Shown here: one piece after another, positions 59,939 through 64,000 of the stretch
Position numbering within the stretch: position 1 is the stretch's first letter
Layout of the letters: every line of letters begins with the position of its first letter
Source of the DNA: Syngnathus acus
Taxonomy: Eukaryota; Chordata; Actinopteri; Syngnathiformes; Syngnathidae
DNA: 64,000 nt
Direction: 5' to 3'
Assembly: GCF_901709675.1 (NCBI RefSeq)
Contig: NC_051095.1
Coordinates: 369,001-433,000 of the forward strand
Notes under the pieces: generated by a model
What the model was told of the DNA's origin: nothing
Database searches by the model: none
The model's input: only the letters and a program-made list of their open reading frames with translations
Position numbers and translations under genes: made by a program

Positions 59939-61453
59939 ATGTATTGTCCGTCTCCCAAAATGGTTTGCGAGACTAAAATAGTGGCGGACGAACACGATGC
60001 TATACCCGGGAGCAAGAAGGAGCCCATGATGTGGAGCACCGCCTCGGCCTCGGCCTCGGCCTCGTCCTCGTCCGGCGAGGCCAAGGACGCCAAGCGGGAC
60101 GCGGTGTTCATCCGCGAATTCGAGCGCGGCGACCAGGAAGAGGTGCGGCGCATCTTTACGAGGGCATCATGGAGAGGATACCCAACACGACGTTTCGCGG
60201 GCTCGCCCAGCAACCCCAAAGTCAGCTTTTCTACGCGCTTCTCACAGGTATGTCAAGCCCTCGATCCCGTTCGCCTTGTACGCATGCGCGCTATTCCAAC
60301 CCGAATAACTCCACAGGTGTTTGTTTGACGCACCGAGTGAAATGTGCTGCAACCAACACCGGTAACAAAGGGCATGGGGGTCCGCATTGCACATGCGCGG
60401 TAACCCGCGGGCAGGCCTGCAGTTGAGGAGACCCTCGCCTGAGCAAATTGGGAAGGGGGGGGGGGGGGGGGCCACGACGCCTTTCTCCCAAAGGAAAGCT
60501 TGCTCGTTGTTCTTTGAGCCCCCAAAGCATCAAAATCTGCGAGCTTCCTCCGTTTCATAGGCATCTTACGCAGGTTCAACAAAGGATTCCAACACTGCCA
60601 TCTACTGAGTATGAAATCAGCACTGGTGTTGTGGAAGAGTGCGCAAATGGAAACATGGTTATACAGTTTTGTCCTTCCTGACATGGTTTCTTTCCAACTT
60701 ACGGTGCTCATCGTTTGAGGGCTTACCCGAAAGATGGAACGATTGGACTCATGGCCGACGCTACGCTGAATCCAGCCTTCGCATGACCCTTTTGTTAAAC
60801 GAGAGGATCATCAAAATTCTATTTGACGAGTCGAGGGGGAACGTGCTATAAAAAAAAAAAAAAGAGGACTGACCTGGGTTAGGCCACGTGTCAAAAGCCG
60901 CAGGGACCCGAGAGGTCTTTTCCCACGCTGGGTTTGCATCACAGCCGTTTGTTCACACATTCCCTCAAAGATGGTTCCTGGTGAAAGTTGGAAAAGAGGG
61001 CCAGAGCCAAATTGTCACAAGAATTGCATGCATGCATTGAACACATTTGCAATTAGTAATTGTGCACGCGCTGGAGATGGCGCTCCGTGTTCTCCTGTGA
61101 CGCCTTTCCGTTGCTCTCCTCCCAGTTGTGTGCTTTTTGCTGAGCAAATCCTTGGCGCTGACCTGCTGCGCGCCGCTGGCGCTCATGGCTGCTCGCTATT
61201 ACTACAGCGGCAAAGTCATCCACAGTTACCTGGACCACGCCTTGCGCACGGACATGGCTGACATCGAGGCTTACTACATGAAGCCCGCAGGTAAGGCGGG
61301 TGGTGGAAGGAGGGAGGGGGGGGGGTAGAATAGAGGGGACAACACATTGATGTTTGTGTGTGTGTGTGTGTGTAGCCAATACGCTGCCCCTCCTCCCAGC
61401 ATTTTTCCTTTTCCTTCCCCCATCGCCTCCACTTGAAAGCCTGAAGGGAGGAG

Positions 61454-61484
<31 letters not shown>

Positions 61485-63410
61485 TCAGCATCACCATCAG
61501 GAAGCAGGACAGGCTGCCTGGATCAGTATTCAGGCATCAGTGCTCTTGCACAATGCGGCAAGGAGGGAACTCCGTTTTGAGCGTGAGGCTGCTTTCACTT
61601 TGGGACTTTATTGGGGTGAAAAATGCCGGGCCAAAAAAGTGACATTGGTCGCCGTTCTAATGACTACATTGAGCCTGAAGGGGGCCGGCCGGCCGGCCGT
61701 TGCCGAGTATGCCAGCGGCACTTTTGGGGAAGAGGACAAGGCACCCTAAGCTTGAGGAGCCGCTGCCCTGGCTTCGTCGCCGTCTTTCTCCATGCCGTGG
61801 GAGCAGTGAAGCCATAAGTAGCAATCGATATTTGTCGATCTGATGCGCGCCGCAAATAGTTCTCGTCACTCGGGAGGGTGCAGGGCAGGTGCCGATGATA
61901 GAATGAGCTCGAGCGCGTCTTAGGGCCCCCAGTGTGAGGTGAGGGGCGGGGCGACCGGGCGGGCGGGCGGTGCAGGGAGTGCTGGAGGAACGGCTCAATG
62001 TGATTATGCTAGCGGCGGCTGTATCCGATTCGCCGGCGACTCGTGTGATCGCCGTTTGAAATCGGAAGAAAAACAAGATGGAAAGAGAATGAGAAGGTGC
62101 TGTGCAAGTAGACTGGGACCAGACGGGCAGGCTAGTGGGCGGGCCACCAGAGACGCCCTTTGACCAGAGAAGCCCCGCGGGAAAGCGGGTGCGCTACGAT
62201 GCGGAACGGACAGACAGACAGACAGACAGACAGACAGAGGGATGCGCTCGTCTCTTCTCCTCACTCTCCGCCCTCTGATTTAGTTCTTGCTGGGAGATCA
62301 TCAGTATTCCCATGCTCCCCTCCCCCTCTTCTCCATCCTCACAAGGTCCCCTCTTTCCCTCCCTCCCTTGCGCGGTGCCCTCGCAGCCATAATGGAGCCT
62401 TTGGAGACGCCGCCACAAGCTCCCATTTGTCTCCTGACAGGAGACACGGACGCAAAATGGCAAAACCTGGAACAAAGGGACAAAAAAGGGGCAAAAGAGA
62501 GGGGGGAAAAAAGAAAAGAAAGGGGAAAATGGGACAAAGAAAAGGGGAGACAACGCATGAAAGGGGTGGGAAGAAAATGGGAACCATGTCAAAGAAAAAT
62601 TGCTGGAAGAGGCTCAACAAAAATTAGACGAGTAAGAAAGAAAAGGAAAGAAAACATGCGCAAATGGAAAATAGAAGAGGAAAAAAGGAGCAAAAGATCT
62701 TAAGAAAAAAGGTGGCTCAGGAGAAAAAAAGAGAAACAAGAAAGAAAACTAGGTGGAATGGAGGAAAGAGAGAAAGTTGTATTCAAGCATGTAGAATAGA
62801 ATAGATCTTTATTGTCACACATGTACAACGAAATTTAAAAAGTGCCAACCGATCAGTGCATGAAATAAAAAAAAAAAATCGAATAAAAGATAAAAAATAC
62901 AAGCTAAAAACCCACAGAAGAACATACACAGACATAATCATTTTCTCTTGTCTTCTTTCTCCTCTGCAAAGAGGAGGGCCAAGGTGCACACACTATGTTT
63001 TTTTTTATTTTTACAGAGTGCTAATTTTCCTTATGATTACAGGCTCGAGTTTCTGGGTAGCAGTGCTGGACGGCCGCGTGGTGGGCATGGTGGCGGCGCA
63101 AGGCCGCGAGGACGACAACACGGTGGAGCTGCGGCGCATGTCGGTGGATTCCCGCTACCGCGGCAAAGGCATCGCCAAGGCCCTGGGCCGGCGCGTTCTG
63201 GAGTTCGCCGTGCGCAACGACTACGCGGCGGTGGTTCTGGGCACCACGGCGGTCAAGATGGCCGCCCACAAGCTGTACGAGTCGCTGGGCTTCCGCCGGA
63301 CGGGCTGGAGCCACGACTACAGGCTGCCCGGCATGAGTCGCTCGGCGCCCGAGCGGCTCTTCTTCCAGATCCGCTACAGCCGCTACCGCCTGCAGCTCCG
63401 TGAGGAGTGA
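59939..63410 (+). CDS. nat8l: NAT8L N-acetylaspartate synthase, with a one-base frameshift in exon 1
   Basis: Membrane-bound acetyltransferase that makes N-acetylaspartate from aspartate and acetyl-CoA, mainly in neurons. Three exons: 59,939-60,247 (MYCPSPKMVCETKIVADEHD, IREFERGDQEEVRRIF), 61,126-61,290 (membrane-associated hydrophobic segment, then VIHSYLDHALRTDMADIEAY) and 63,043-63,410. The last exon holds the GNAT core: SFWVAVLDGRVVGMVAAQ, the acetyl-CoA loop RYRGKGIAKALG, VVLGTTAVKMAAHKLYESLG and the end RYRLQLREE. In this sequence the frame breaks at about 60,155-60,158: the codons for RRIF are followed by YEGIMERIPNTTFRGL one frame over, as if one T were missing. All other exons are intact, which suggests a sequencing or assembly indel rather than a dead gene, but this is not settled. 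Confidence 0.9.
62790..62885 (-). mobile_element. Retroelement 3' tail, inverted relative to 16,575
   Basis: Contains AGAATAGATCTTTATTGTCA and AAAGTGCCAACCGATCAGTG, the reverse complement of the tail in naa38 intron 1. It lies in nat8l intron 2. Confidence 0.6.
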
Positions 63411-63718
63411 GAGCTCGCCAGGGAGGAGGAGGGAGGGAGGGAGGGACGGACAGAGAGAGGGACGGACAGAGCCACAGAGAGCAAGAGCCGGCCGGAGAGA
63501 GCAAGAGTCGGCCGGAGAGAGCAAGAGCTGGCCCCCCCCCCCCCCTCCTCTGACAGCTTTTATTTATTTCATCACTTCCATTTATCATTGCTTAGCATCT
63601 CCACTGATGTTGTTTTTTTTTATTATTTGACATCTCCATTTGTTATTTTGTATTGTTTGACATCTCCATTTTTGTTTTGTTGGATGCGCACGCATGGCGC
63701 ACGACAACCAACAAATGC

Positions 63719-63750
<32 letters not shown>

Positions 63751-64000
63751 TCAAAGTGACCCAAAGCATTTCTATATGAAATCGACTTGAGCATCAGCAA
63801 GCTACATAATTGCCAACCGGCGTTGGCTCTTGTAGCCAATGGGCCGGGTCCAGAGAATGATCCCGACCATCTCGAACTGCTCCCCAACAAGCGCAGCGGG
63901 TCGGGCGGAACAACCAGCTAAGAGCGTGCGATGCAGTTGAGCCTCGTTGCAGCACCTACTCACAAATTTGGAAGCGTTTCGAATTGAGTTGAGCGCTTGA
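63411..64000. other. nat8l 3' flank
   Basis: GGGA/GAGAGC-rich repeats (63,420-63,530), a C-run (63,533-63,544), ATTTGACATCTCC repeats (63,595-63,675) and a (GGCT)n run of about seven units (63,721-63,750). Probably 3' UTR and beyond. No second gene seen. Confidence 0.5.

Overview
The window is nuclear DNA from a ray-finned (teleost) fish. The evidence is vertebrate multi-exon genes with short GT-AG introns, fish-type repeats (hAT-like MITEs, a 3'-tail LINE family, tRNA-derived SINEs, many di- and tetranucleotide arrays), a fish-style NLR gene, and protein sequences closest to vertebrate orthologues. About ten protein genes in 64 kb indicates a compact genome. The species cannot be read from the sequence. 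Exon boundaries were placed by hand from splice signals, reading phase and remembered family sequence, with no alignment run.

Layout. chd3 (NuRD remodeller, minus strand) fills 1-15,066 and runs off the left edge. naa38 (NatC subunit, plus) is at 16,385-17,335, dnajc3 (ER co-chaperone, minus) at 18,059-21,893, cldn15 (tight-junction claudin, minus) at 22,736-25,105 and fis1 (mitochondrial/peroxisomal fission adaptor, minus) at 27,291-28,817. tada2b (SAGA adaptor, plus) is head-to-head with fis1 at 29,190-30,787. Next come a C-type-lectin remnant (about 33.2-34.15 kb, minus) abutted by a 5'-truncated LINE that itself carries a nested hAT MITE, and an unrecognised mucin-like type I membrane protein gene (37,234-40,766, minus). 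After a repeat-rich gap come cct7 (43,904-47,164, plus), grpel1 (48,344-49,548, plus), a PYD-NACHT-LRR innate immune receptor gene (52,708-56,683, minus) and nat8l (59,939-63,410, plus), which carries a one-base frameshift in exon 1 of this sequence.

The genes do not form one pathway. Several are proteostasis or organelle housekeeping genes (dnajc3, cct7, grpel1, fis1, naa38) and two are chromatin regulators (chd3, tada2b). Several adjacencies match human neighbourhoods (chd3-naa38, cldn15-fis1, and tada2b/grpel1 on one chromosome arm), so the block looks like a mosaic of old vertebrate linkages.

Most notable observations: an array of 171-nt LRR exons whose short introns each carry the same perfect hairpin; the mucin-like gene with a coding 15-bp minisatellite; a perfect ERSE-II site upstream of dnajc3; the nat8l frameshift; the lectin remnant cut off by a LINE; and a decayed copy of cldn15 exon 3 inside its own intron. 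No CRISPR, tRNA, rRNA, prokaryotic or viral gene was seen.
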